This document shows, piece by piece, positions 1-13,000 of a stretch of DNA of 64,000 bases. Under the pieces are notes generated by a model. It was given only the letters and a program-made list of their open reading frames with translations, did no database searches and was not told the origin of the DNA. Source of the DNA: Euborellia annulipes (lineage: Eukaryota > Arthropoda > Insecta > Dermaptera > Anisolabididae); the NCBI GenBank assembly GCA_023213315.1, contig JAKCPI010002995.1, forward strand, positions 1 to 64,000. Direction: 5' to 3'. Both the position numbers and the translations under genes were made by a program. Each line of letters opens with the position of its first letter. The stretch's first letter is position 1.

Positions 1-1397
1 ATTATTAATAAGAGGCTTGTCCAATACTGTGATATAAATGATATAATACCCAAGTCATCAATTTGATTCAGGTTTAGACACTCGACAATCCACGCACTGA
101 CCAAATTTACATCTGACATAAGCAGGTCACTTCTCTCCGGGGAGGTTGTTGGAGATGCCTGATAGATATAGAGAAAGCCTTTGACACCCACACGGCGAGA
201 AGGCCTCATCTACAAAATGATAAAAAAAGGATTTGACCGCAACATGATCAAAATGGTATATGACATGATAGGAGAAAGATCCTTCTTCGTCGACAACGGC
301 TCTGCTTATTCAAACGAATCCGCAATGAAAGAGGGCCTTCAACAGGGAACTGTAAATTCTCCTCTTTTATTCAACATTTACATAAGCGATCTAATGTATA
401 TATTCAACATCAACAAAGACAAAATGAAAAGCGCACTGGCATTTGCTGACGATTTAATTATCTACGCGTCCGGGAGAAATTGCTCACTTATTCAAAAAAA
501 TCTGCAAAATCTATTTGAAAAAATTTACGATTATTATAACACATGGAAATTAAAAATAAATCTAGATAAGTGTGAAACCATTCTTTTTCGGCCTACTCTG
601 AGAAAAACAACAAACAGTTTTAAAAAAATTATAAAAACTTCAAAATTGAAATAAACAATAAAACCATCCCACATAAAAATCAAGTAAAATATTTAGGCAT
701 AAACTTCGATGATAGATTACATTTTAATAAGCACGTAGAAATACAACAGCAAAAAGCCAGGGCGGCTTTCATGATACACAAAAATTTATTTTACAATAAA
801 TACTTAGATCCCAAAGTGAAATTACTCTGTTACCAGCTCCTTGTAAGACCAATAATTACTTATGGATGTAGCATCTGGTTCAATCAAAGCGCGAGTGTAA
901 TGGAGAGGTTGAGAGCCTTCGAGCGGTCATGTCTCAGAGCATGTCTGGGACAATATCGTTCGGCGGAGTCTGGATATCTACATTACATTAGTAACAAAAA
1001 AATATACGATTTAGCAAACATAAATAGGATAGATTGCTTCATAATCAGGCTAATTAGAGATTATTATCTAAATGCATCGCAAAACACAAGAAACAGTCTG
1101 ATATTTGGAGCAATATATCCTAACGAATTGTATTTCGAAGAAACATTAAAATCCGGACACATCCCCCCAGAAGCATTTATATATTTAGATAACAGAGGCT
1201 ACATCCAAGATGAAGATGGTATTCCTATTATATACCACATATTTCGGCATAAAAAAAATAAAAAAATTATCTACGAACCCCACCTAAAGGGCTCCGACCC
1301 GGATCGCAGGTGGCGGTTCAACATGGATATCCCAATTAAAGACACCAAGGAGCTGGTAAAAAAGAAAAAGAAATATTTCTGGATTCAAGAATGGTAG
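1..1397 (+). pseudogene. LINE reverse transcriptase, broken reading frame
   Basis: The reverse transcriptase would copy the element's RNA at the target site. Frame 1 (181-654) reads GLIYKMIKKGF, then EGLQQGTVNSPLLFNIYISD (motif with the conserved QG and SPxLFN), then AFADDLIIYA at about 436-465, which holds the two catalytic aspartates. A different frame carries KYLGINFDD from about 690 and runs into an open stretch at 771-1397 holding the thumb and C-terminal region. The shift lies near a run of seven A at about 619-627. Upstream, 1-180 decodes in pieces (HSTIHALTKFTSDI, then DIEKAFDT), again with stops and shifts. No intact protein is encoded. Confidence 0.85.
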
Positions 1398-1896
1398 AAA
1401 ATAATTATATATGAGCTTAGAAATAATCGGAGGTGTCCAACCAATAAAGTGTCCAGAGAAGTGAAAAATCTCACAAGTGCTAAATTAGACAGATAAAGTG
1501 ACAGGACACATTTCTTCTTTTTTATATTTTTTTATTTTTATTTGTTTTTTTTTTTTATTTTTATTCATTTACTTTGTTATTTGTTATATAGTTAATAAGT
1601 TTAGGATTAGGTTAGATTTAAGTTTAAAGATGTTACAGCTAGGTTTACTTTAGCCTTTCCTAGCTGAAGGACAATATGGTACAAAAACAAAAAAGAAAAG
1701 AGATAAATGTATATAACGTTTGATTATGTCTGTTTGACAAAAAAAAAAAAAAAAAAATCCAAAAGCCGCGAGATCCCCAAAGGGACACAGGCTGACGCTA
1801 ATAATAAGTAAACAATTGTTTATTATTGTAAAAAAAAAATCTGTATATATTTTGATGGCTTGAATAAACAACTTATAAAAAAAAAAAAAAAAAAAG
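1..1896 (+). mobile_element. Jockey-like non-LTR retrotransposon, 3' part
   Basis: This is a non-LTR (LINE) element that enters the window already truncated or continuing upstream. It shows reverse transcriptase coding sequence, then a C-terminal domain, a 3' untranslated region, an AATAAA signal near 1864 and a terminal A run at about 1878-1895. Jockey-type reverse transcriptases normally carry an endonuclease domain upstream; that part is not visible here. Several frame breaks mean this copy is dead. Assignment to the Jockey group rests on the FADD catalytic box and the order of reverse transcriptase motifs, so a neighbouring LINE clade is possible. Confidence 0.85.
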
Positions 1897-2115
1897 TCAA
1901 GTAGTTAATTCGTCCTCAAGCAATCTATATTTTTTTCCATCCTCACGTAACCAACCTTCGCGAGTTCAAATCCACCTCCTGCACTTTTTTTTTTCATTCT
2001 TGTCAATTTTATTTTTCATACCTACATATAATTTCCTAAGTAATGAAATAAATAAAAAAAATCAAACAATATATAAATACAAAAACCTTTTTTTTAAAAT
2101 GTCTCTAAAAAAAAG
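1897..2115 (+). repeat. tRNA-like repeat, fragment of foldback family
   Basis: The block has an A-box-like CAAGTAGTTAATTCG and, further on, a B-box-like GCGAGTTCAAATCC, followed by a T run and a tail. The same tail (AAATAAATAAAAAAATCAAA, then AAAATGTCTCTAAAAA) occurs at 19180-19325, next to the right arm of the long palindrome at 17.9-19.2 kb. It is therefore a dispersed family and not a functional tRNA. Confidence 0.55.
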
Positions 2116-3012
2116 AAAATAACAACTTTTTTCTTTATAATTGTTAACTACTAATTCGCTGATATCTTTTCTTTATCTTATTTATTTATCGACGTTCCAC
2201 ACGCTGCTTTTTCAGAGGTACCTACTAGAATTTCCTCCATTCTTGGTGGCTTATGCTGTCAGGTCTCCAGCGAAGGCGCTACAGGGGGCAAGTGTCATCC
2301 GTCAATGACATCTGACCTCGTGGGGAAGGGGGGGCCTGTTGGTAAATTTGCCCTACTGAGAATAAGCTGGCGCCGTCACTGCTTGCTTAGGCTACTTAAC
2401 TCATTTTCGTCAAAAATCGACTTGACCAATTATTCACTGAGATGGCAGATATAAAGCTAGCTGTTCTTGTAACATTTCAAATCCTCTAATAAATTTCTTG
2501 ATTGTTAATTCTACCTAGAGGAACAGGTTAAGCTTAAAACTATGATGGCTTATCTTTCACATATTATGATATGCTGATATTTCACAAGCTATCCTGGAAT
2601 AGCGAGCAAGAGAAATTTACCAATGTTGTTAATCCAAAAGAGGTCTTTACAATTTGCAACCAGGAGATGCTGAAAATCCTCTTCACCATGGTGGCCCCCA
2701 TGTCTTGAACGTCATTCTAAGAAAGATAAAATTTAAGCAACTATATATTATTATTGGAGCGAAATCATGAAACTGCGGTCATTCATTGTTTGTGATTTGG
2801 CCCAGAGCGATCAGAATAGATTACTAAAAAAGGGTATATTGAATCAAATATAATTTAAACCCAAATCCTTCATCTAATTCCTTTTCTATACCTGCGAGGA
2901 TGATATCCATCTTCTGGTAAAAAAGGCTATTTCCGGGACGCGAAAATTGATTGCGACATTTTATCGAATTCTTCCTAAAGCCGTCTCTATTTATTTCAAT
3001 TGGATTGGTAGC

Positions 3013-3125
3013 CATGGGCGTAACTAGGCCCCCCCCCCCCAAGAAAAATTAAAACAATATGGGGCCATCCAGCACCCCCACCCCCATCGAAGGGGGCTAG
3101 GCCAAATTCCCTAGTTACGCCGATG
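3013..3125. mobile_element. Short hAT-type element, 8-bp target duplication
   Basis: The ends read CATGGGCGTAACTAGG and, inverted, CCTAGTTACGCCGATG. It is flanked by identical TTGGTAGC at 3005-3012 and 3126-3133. An 8-bp duplication with short imperfect terminal inverted repeats is the hAT signature. The interior is C-rich with a C run near 3030-3040. Related sequence lies at 25.27-25.42 kb and 35.03-35.15 kb. Confidence 0.75.
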
Positions 3126-3149
3126 TTGGTAGCCAATTGAAATAATAAA

Positions 3150-3235
3150 TTGTCTCATGAGACGGGATGCGAAACCGCGACCCTTGGTACAGAAGCTCAG
3201 CACGCAAACCCCTACACCAAGGCCCGAGGGCTGAC
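3150..3235 (-). repeat. tRNA-derived SINE head, fragment
   Basis: Read on the minus strand this begins GCCCTCGGGCCTTGGTGTAG and contains a decayed B box (GGTCGCGGTTTCGC). It is the tRNA-like head of the SINE family seen complete at 47614-47870; here only the head remains. Confidence 0.6.
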
Positions 3236-3399
3236 TAAAAAGTTATTGAAAGAGAAATTATTTAATATATATTCAAACTCAAAATATTTTGGTTTAGAAG
3301 TTTTTGAATTTGTATTGAATATGTGTAGTCCGAATGAGGAATATAAATAAGCTACTATATTAAAATTATTTAGGTAATAATAGGTAAAATAGATATATA

Positions 3400-3644
3400 C
3401 AGTGACGTCATTTCAGTTTTTGATTGGGGGTGAGGGCAAAATTGTTTTTTTTTACTTCCTGTGCTACCTTTTTTTATAAACATATAAACATATATATATA
3501 TATACCTCTATATTTTTATCTATATCATTTTCTATACTTATTTATAGAGTGTGAGTTTGTTTGTATGTAGAGGCTAAGCTCAGAATTTACTATTTTTTCC
3601 AAAATTTTGGAGGTGGCCCCTGCCCCTCTCAAATGACGTCCCTG
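3400..3644. mobile_element. hAT-type nonautonomous element
   Basis: The termini are CAGTGACGTCATTT and, inverted, AAATGACGTCCCTG. The 8-bp duplication GATATATA flanks it (3392-3399 and 3645-3652). The interior is non-coding, AT-rich, with G-rich and C-rich patches near the ends. A related element with ends CAGTGGCGTCATTT lies at 45052-45298. Confidence 0.75.
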
Positions 3645-3866
3645 GATATATATAAATAAGATAACAAAAAATTTAAGAAAGCAATTTTTTAATGTTTAAT
3701 TTTCTATGAAATAATATAATAACAAATACATTTTAAAATTGCTCTTTTAAAAAAAAAAAAAAGATATATTTTAAAAATGATTCAAAAAAATAAAAATTGA
3801 CAATAATAACTAGAATCACCATTATTGATGATGAACATAGACATCATCAAAAAAAAATTAAACTGT

Positions 3867-6800
3867 TTATTGCTCTTGATTTTTCTTTTGGAAAGGCTTC
3901 TTCTTAATATTTTCTTTTTCTCCTGAAGGTTTGAAATTCTTTTTGGGTGGTCCTTTCTTTTCTTCATTTGTTTTATTATCTCCTTTTTTATGTATGATCC
4001 ATGGTTTTTTCGGGTCTTTGTTTTGAGTTAATTTAGTTTTATTATTAAATGCAACATGGATTTTTTCGCCCTTAACAGTTGTTCCTCCTTTCAAAATTGC
4101 TTTCTAAAAATAATAAATATCTTATTTAGTAAAATATAACATGTATTTTATAAAATTTAGATACAGAGATAATGATTAAAATGTGATTTTTCAGGCGTAA
4201 AATATAACATGTATTTTATAAAATCTAGATACAGAGATAATGATTAAAATATGACTTTTCAGGCGCTTCAGGAGGCAAGCTGTTCGCATGTTTTTGCCGA
4301 TAAGATGGCGTTAGGGGTCTTAAAAATTTAAACAAAAAGCCCAACTAATTGAAACTTTTTTTTCTAATTGCTTATTATACGGAATTTCGTTTTCTTCATC
4401 CAATTCAAATAATTCGACTAATGCTGTTATTAAAGCACCTATGACAGGAATTAATTTTTCATCCGCCATCTTGTTTGCTTGCAATCGCTTATAATTGCCA
4501 AATCAAAGCTAGTGAGTGAGCTCTCATAAGCGCTTACAGGTCAAATCGAACGACTGAAAATAGCGCTGATAAGCGTGTGAGCATCCAAATCGAACACACT
4601 CTTAATCTCATGTTTGATTTTCGTTGACCTTTTAGTTTATAAATATTTCTATATAGTATATATCATTTATAACAGCATGAAAATATATAAATATAGGCTT
4701 ATAAGTGATCTGATAATGCCGGCCATTAGACTAGCCTGCCATCTTTTGCAAGAGTCCTGAACTATTTGGCCGTTAATTTCTAAATAAATATGAAATTTAT
4801 TTTTGACTTCGTCCCCACTTTATTTAATTATAGGTTGGATATTAATGATTTTTATATTTTTAGTTAAAAAAAAAAATTACAATTTTCATAATAGAACGTT
4901 TTTTGCATTTTCTATAAATATATATATATATATAAAAAAAAAGAATTCTACTGTATTATGTAAAATGCTCACGAATTTAAATGATTAAAAAAACCGCATA
5001 AAAAAATATTCTAAAATGCCTCAGTAGTTTCAAACTAAAGATTCAATGTGCCCTCCTGAAGCCTCTTAAGTATTATCAAGCTTTATTGCCAAATAGTTAT
5101 TCAAACTTAATTCTCAAATAAATCGGTACATGTTACCTGAGCCTCATCTGGAGAAGCGAATCGAAGAAAAGCTATTGCTTTGCTTGGGACATATTGTAGG
5201 TTCAATATTTTTAATCCAGAAAAAATATTACGAATATCTTTTTCATTAATTCTAAAAATATACATATATATATATATAGGTATATAGGTATTTGAAAGAT
5301 AAAAACAAAACAAGTTTATGAAAATAATTACTTACCCATTAGGCAGATTGGCAACGAAAATATTAGACTGTTTTTTAACTATTCCTGGTTTGACTTTTAT
5401 TGTGTGACCTTCAATTGAAGATCCATCCAATTCAAGTGCTCGCTAAAAAATTATTTATCAAATTTGTATTAGGGATATATTCGTAAAACATTTATTAAGA
5501 TAGATTAATAGAAAAAATTACCTCATAACTAGCCTCATCTGGGAATGTAATAAAACAGTAAGGCTTAACCTGATTTGTTTTAGGATTAAGGCGTGGACTA
5601 ATTTTTAAAAATTGAATATCTCCTAAATGTTGAGTAAGTTGATCATTAGTTATGCTGAAACAAAAAAAAAAATTGTTTAAAATTGAGGATTACATTTTTT
5701 AAGAAAAAAAAGACGGGCAAAAAGAAAAATTCAACAATATCGGGTTAAATTTCTCCCCAGGGCTAAGATAATTTTTACTCTACAAGTTAGTAACTATTAT
5801 AAGCCCGAACTGTAGTCCATTTAAAACAAGAATTGAATATTTGATTGAATATTTTTATATAATCTAGTTCTGTTAATATAAAAATGTGTTGTGACTGATC
5901 GCACAGCACACAACCTTCTCTTAACTTCAGTAATCGAAAGTTGTGTTATGTGATTGTCACACCAGATTTTTTGTGTCGACATATATTAGTTCCCGTCAAT
6001 ATATTACAATTCAAGTTGTAAAATGGGGCCTCGCTGGTGTAGTGGGCTAGGATGTCGGCTTCTATAAAGGAGATCCGTGTTCAAATGAGGGATTTTTCAT
6101 TTTTTTGCATTAGACCATTTGGACCCTGTTATGCAATGGTGTGTCAAAGACCAAACATCGAGTTTTGAGAAAATCAACAATAAAGTTTTTTGTTTTCATT
6201 GGATTATATATAATTTTTCTTGTCAATTCTACAAGTAACATTAAATATAAATTTTTTAGGACATATTTCATAAAAAATACTATTAATTAAAGCATTTGAA
6301 ACAATATTCCGTGCTTAACTCATTTTTGAATTTTTTGGTCTTTGACACACCATTGCATAACAGGGTCCATTTAAGACTTTAAGATACCCGTTATTTGTAA
6401 ATATATCTAGTGGGGTCCAGGCATTCTTATTTAAGCCATTTGGTATACAAACGGCTTAAATAAAATCATCGAATAGCCTGGGATTCGAACCCTCGACCCT
6501 TGGTATACAAAACTACTGTTTTTACTTTCCCTTACCTATATGTATATGTTAATATACATATATATAGAGAGAGACTATTGGATTCATGTTAAAAATATTC
6601 GATATCGAGATTTTTATGGATATACACGTCTTGAGATCCCCTGAATCCAAAAAAGTGGTTTTCGCGACATGGTCTGTGTGTCTGGGTTCAATTTAAAGCA
6701 TGAAGGAATTGAGGTAGAAAGTTGAAATTTTATATTTAAGTTAGCCATACCCCTGTTTAAAAGCTTATTTTCACGCTCCAGGGAAGTGCTTAACTTAAAT

Positions 6801-9800
6801 ATAAAATTTCAACATCGTAGCTCTTTTCGTTCTTGAGATATTATGTTCACAGACAGACAGACGCATGTTACGAAAACCAATTTTTTGGACTCAGGAGACC
6901 TTAAAACGTGTATATCAATCAAAATGAATCGAATTTTCGACAATAATCCAATACTTTGTCACTATATATTACATATATAGGTAAGAGAAAGAAAATTGTT
7001 ATATTATTATTTTATAATTTACAATTTTCATACCTTTGATGAAGTCCTCCTACATAAACAAATTTATCTGCGCCTTTAGTAACTAGAGTTCTATCTTCCT
7101 TGTGTGGAACTTTCGTCTTTTTTGAATTTTCTTTAGTTTCTTCCTGTTTCTTTCCTTTTGTTTGTCGAAGATTTTTCTTTTTTGATTCAGGTGAAGATAA
7201 TTCTTCGATTGAAACGTTTCCTTTTAAAATATTTTAAAATTAATAATTGAACTAACATGCGAATGTAATTTTAAAAAATAAAAATAAAATAATATACCTG
7301 GTTCAAAATCATCATCTTCATCGGAATTTGCTACTAATTCACTCTTGGAATCCATTAAATTTAATAATGTGGAATTGGCTTTTTCGTCACCATCATCATC
7401 GTCGTCATCGTCATCATCGTCGTCGTCATCCTCATCATCATCATCTTCGTCTTCAGATTCATCGCTAGAGCCTTCTCCCTGAAAAAATTTCATTTTAGTA
7501 ACAAAATTCTAATTTAAATTTATTAATACAATTAATATTTACTTGTAATTTGTCTTCATTCAGATCGATTACTTCATCAGCAATTGCATCTGGATCTTCA
7601 TCAGAGTCATCCACATCATCATCATCCGACTCTTCTTTACTTTCTGTTTCTATAAAAGTATGGTCATCTTCATCTGTTTCAATTTCTAAATAAAGATTAA
7701 GTGTTAGAATACAGTTATAAAATTTGCAGCCACATTATAATAAAAATTATATTTTCAAATGTAAATAAAATACGAGTAAAAAAAATCTGGTGTGACTGGC
7801 GCACAGCACACAACTTTCTCTTACCTTCGGTAATCGAAAGTTGTGTACTGTGCTTGTCACACCAGATTTTTTGTGTCGACATATATTTAGTTCCCGACAG
7901 TACGGAACATATGAATTCAAGATGTAAAATTTATAAGTATGGGAAAATATTTATATTTTGTTACCATGGCAACCATTTCTCCTATCTTTCCTATGAAATA
8001 CAGGAGTAAAGTGGTCTTCAGAAGATTTCAATCGCAAAATGAGAATATACATTTTAAAGAGCATCTAAAAAATAATTGATTTTTGAATTTAAAAAAAAAT
8101 CGTTGGAGCAAATTTTGAGAAAATCGAAAAAAACTGAAAAATTACATCAGTAAAGTACTAGTACTCTTTGGCCGATTTTGATTAAAAGCTTATTTTCCCG
8201 GTCCCGGGAGATGTTTATCTTAAATATAAAATTTCAGCCTCATAGCTCAATTCCTTCATGCTTAAAATTGAACACAGACACACCCACCCACCCACCCACA
8301 CACAGACAGACCATGTCGCGAAAACCACTTTTTTGGATTCAGGGGACCTCAAAACGTGAAGATCCATCAAAATCACGACATCGAATTTTTGACATGAATC
8401 CAATACTTTCTCTCTATATATATATTACATATATACATAGGTAAGAGAAAGTAAAAAAAAAGAAAAGGTCGCAAAGATGGAGGTCGCACAGTTATTAGAT
8501 AGGTTGGAAAAAAATGGGACAGCAACTTAAGTTCGAATTTACAAAATTGATAAGACATTGTAAGAAGTTTGAAATTTGAGAAAATTTAAAATTGAATTTA
8601 GGGCTCAACATATGAAAGATTATAGCTGATGGGGGAAACTGCAGACCCCCCCCCCCTCCCCTAGTAATCCAACAAGTGAAAAGAATAAAAATAAAAAAAT
8701 CCTTTTCATTAAATTCGAAATTTGGAGATTAAAAAGCAGTTTGTAGTTTTACATTTAAAACTGGAAACTGCTCAAGTAGTAGACGATCTATCTGCACAAA
8801 CTTGGTTTTACATGTCACATTAAATAGGATTGTTTAGGTGGTGTAAAATTCTAGATATATAAAATTTAAACAAATTTTCCTGGGGAGGATCCTCGGACCC
8901 CCTTTCTCGTTGGAGGTATTCCATACACCCTAAACACCCCGGTATTCCCATCAGCTCCCAAATAAATTTCTAGACACGCCACTTTCGATCGATGGTACTC
9001 TTTTTTAAAATACTAGATAACTTAATGCCGAGCTATTTTAAAAAGTTTCTCAGAAATTCATAATTACAAAACTGAAACAAGTAAATAACGAGTTACATAT
9101 TCGTAACAACCCTTTCGAGGGCCTTTTCTTTAGAAGTTTGACGAAATACAATTTTTTCGTTTATATGGAAAAATTCAATTTGCAGTGTCCACAATGAATT
9201 TTACATAATGATTCAAGAAATTCTTAGTTCCATACAGGAATGGAGAAAAGTCAAAGGAGTTTTTCATATGAAAAATTTTAATTTCATTGTAAATTTTTTA
9301 CTCGTTTAATAAAATAATTTTGTTTATATAAAAAGGGGGGGGGGGGGGGTTCTATAGAAATATAATAATATTTACATACATAATAATTTTTCCCATTTAT
9401 TTTTTAATAGATTAAACTTCTCCCCAAAGAAGATTATTTTTCAATTATGTGGAACAGGCCTCCGAATCAGTTAATTAAAATTTTGAAAAATAACCATAGT
9501 TTATTTCAAGCAGTCAACATTTAAAATGCAAGTTTGAAACTAAGGTGCTAGCGGAAACTAAATATATCTCGACACAAAAAATCTGGTGTGATCCGGTGCA
9601 CAACTTTCTAAAAGAACGTTGTGTGCTGTGCTCCAGTCACACCAGATTTTTTTCTTTGATTAAAGATTGGTTGCCGACATAAATTGATTATGGGGGAGAT
9701 TTTCCTATGGCAACTCCAGTGTATAAAACTCATTTGAAATACTATCCCGTATACTTGTATTGTATATTAATCATGTAAGATAAAAAAAGCATATTGTAGG

Positions 9801-9983
9801 AAACAATTCAACTTACCATCACTTAAAATTTTAGAGAGGCTCACTGATGGCATCTCTTCATCTTGTTCATCATCATCATCATCGTCATCGTCATCATCAT
9901 CTTCTTCTCCTGATTGCTCTTCTCCTTCAACTGAATCATCAGAATCTAATTCGTCTTCGTCGTCGTCGTCGTCGTCATCATCG

Positions 9984-10015
<32 letters not shown>

Positions 10016-13000
10016 GTCATCGTCATCGTCATCGCCAACACTAATTTTGCTATATTCTTCACTTTCTAAGTCTTCCCAAGACATATCAAAATTTTCTCCA
10101 ACATCTTCATCTTCATCATCATCATCTTCAACTTCATCATCATCATCACTTTCCGCTTTTTTTTCTTCTCCCTTCTTTTTTTAGGAGATACTTCATTTTG
10201 TAGATTTTTATTATCTTGGGCTGATCGTTTCTTAGCAGATTTAGTGAGAGGAGTAGTAGATTCTGTTTGAAAATAAAAGAAAATATTAAGGATTTTTTCA
10301 ATTGAGAAGTAGATAGTGTGAATGAATTTAAATATCTTACCAATTTGCTTTTGACTTTTTCCGGGGGTCGCACTTACTGGAGAACTTTTCTTATTTGCAA
10401 GAGCTTTACCTGAAAATTTTTTAAATTATTAATAAAAAAAAATGCCTTTTTTTGATATATATAAAAAAAACAAAAAACTTTTTATTAAACCTACCAGGAG
10501 TAGCTTTACCAGGTGTTTTATTTTGTGTTTGTGGCTTTGGTGTTTTTGCTAAAAAAAAAAAAATTTAATTAAATATTATTTATAATAAATTTTTAAAATG
10601 AGTAATAGTCAAAAGGATATATTATATATTACCTAATTCTTCGTCAGCTTCGCTATCTTCTTCCTCATCATCACTCTCTTTCTTTTGTACATTTGTTTCT
10701 TTATTTTGTTGGTTTTGTTGTTCTTTTTTCCTCAATTTAGCTAATCTTCGCTTCGCAGATTTAGTAAGAGGAGATTTATCATTATTATCTGCGAGAAAAA
10801 ATCGAATTATTTTAATAAAATAGCCGGGTAATTAAAGATTTGTTTTGCAATCTAGGAAAAAAATAATTATTTTTTGTTATTTGGAAAAATTCACTATTTT
10901 TAAGTGTCTACCATGGGCGTATCCAGAGGGGAAATATTTCTTTCATTTACATCCCTTAAACGTAAAACACCACTTTTAAGAAATTTTTTTTTAAATTTTG
11001 ATTATATTATATATAAAAAATTCAACTTCCCCACAAAGTTAATTATTTTTCTATTATGTGGAACACAGATCATACACATGGTGTGGAATTAACTGAAAAT
11101 AAAAAAGTAAAATTACAGGAGGCAGCAATAAAAGAGATTCTTTGCATGACAATTTTATTAAGCACAAAGTTGTCATTTTTAGATGCACGAGCCGGAGTGT
11201 ACAGTGAAGCATCAATATTAAGTCCCACCCATACGTTTTCTACTTGTGATTATTTCATTATTTTTAAAGAAATATTATATATTTTTTAATGAAAACTTTC
11301 ATGGTTCAAATCTAGAAAATTTTCAATAAAGATTTTCATTTTCTTTAATAAAAACAATGAAATAATCACAAGTAGAAAACGCATGGGTGGAATTTAACTT
11401 AGTAATTCACTGTGCATTTTTCTGGTGTTTGGGTGAAACCTTTAGCCGACGGGCGAACCTATTACTATATTTAGTGTATGTATAAATGTAAACTTTGTGC
11501 TTCAATGTACAGTGAGGGACAATATTAAGTCCCACCCATGCGTTTTCTACTTGCGATTATTTCATTGTTTTTTTAAAAGAAAATGAAAATTTTCTAGGTT
11601 TGAACCATGAAAGTTTCCATTAAAAAATATATAATATTTTTTTAAAAACAATGAAATAATCACAAGTAGAAAACTCATGAGTGGGACTTAATATTGTCCC
11701 TCACTGTACAAGTAAATTAGCAGTAACAGTAAACACCTCTTTCAGATTTGTCATTTAAAGTCTCTCTAATTACTGACTCCTGCCTTTCTCTTCCCAATTG
11801 CAACCACAACATCAACAACTAACTCCCAAAATAATTAAATATTATTTGTTATAAAAATAAAATTGTTATATACCTTGATTTCTAACAGGGGTTTTGGCTG
11901 GAGTTTTAGCAGCATCTGAAAAGATATAATATTTAGTATGTAGGCTATTAAAAAAACAAAAGAAAAATATTTTTTTTTTAAAGATATGTTTTTAAACATA
12001 TCTTACCATTTTTATTAGCTTTTTGTTGGTTTTGTTTTTTATCAGGAGTAGCAGTAGCAGTAAACTCCTGTCTTTTATTTGCGAATAATTTTCCTAAAAA
12101 AATTAAGCCCAAATAAAAATTATTTTTAAAATCATAACTAGAGGTTAATTTATTATCAAATAGGAAGGAATGTCCATGCAGCCAAACATTTTATTTTTTC
12201 ATACTAACAAACGTCCTCAGCAATTTATTGAAATGTATAATTATATATATATTATATATTGATCTGTATAAATTCTTAAATATCATTATTATTTAACAGG
12301 TATTTATGCATAGGCCTATTTAAAAATGTTTTAAATTTATAAGTGCCCGATTCAGCTTTTTTTTTAATAACTTATTTATCATAAGCGGAACGAATTTGAT
12401 AACGAAATAAATTTAGAACAAAAATTAGATATGTCAAATTATTATTATTATAAATATAAATTGGAGATACCTGTAAATAAATTTTGGGATCTATATATTT
12501 GAATTGGATATTCAATAAATACCTCGATTTGGACTTGACTAGTCATAGATATATTTAGAATAAAATAAACACCCTCACACATGTTAAATTAAAAATTAAG
12601 TTACCTGGAGTAGCTTTTGCTGGGGTTTTGTTGGGCGGTGCGGGTTTAGCTGGAGTCTTCTCTTTTCCAGGGGTTTTGGGCTGTTGTTTCTGTCCTTGAC
12701 CTAGACACAAAAATTTCAATTTTTTAATAATTAAAAAAAGCTAAAAAATTTTGGATCTGTTATAATTTAGTATATACTAATTATAAAAAAAGTTAGTTTT
12801 AATTTTGTTGGCATGTTGTTAATAGTATTTAAATAAAAAAAACAATAAAATTATCACACGAGTAAATAAATGTCTTCTTCTCTCATGGACATAGGGGGCG
12901 TGATGTAGTATAGAGGGCAGATCTCTTAAGGATCTATTGACTAATGAGGAGGCGTATGATAACTTATTTGCGTTTTTGAAGAACGTACTTCTATTTGATA

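Larger units (their letters stand above)
1897..3866. other. Repeat-bearing spacer between LINE and nucleolin-like gene
   Basis: No gene was seen. The stretch holds a tRNA-like repeat (1897-2115), a short hAT element (3013-3125), a SINE fragment (3150-3235) and another hAT element (3400-3644). The rest (about 2120-3010) is low-complexity AT-rich sequence without a recognisable reading frame. Confidence 0.6.

Noticed and set aside
9847..10044. His-rich frame on the plus strand
   Set aside because: It is the antisense of the Asp-run codons in exon 9 of the nucleolin-like gene.
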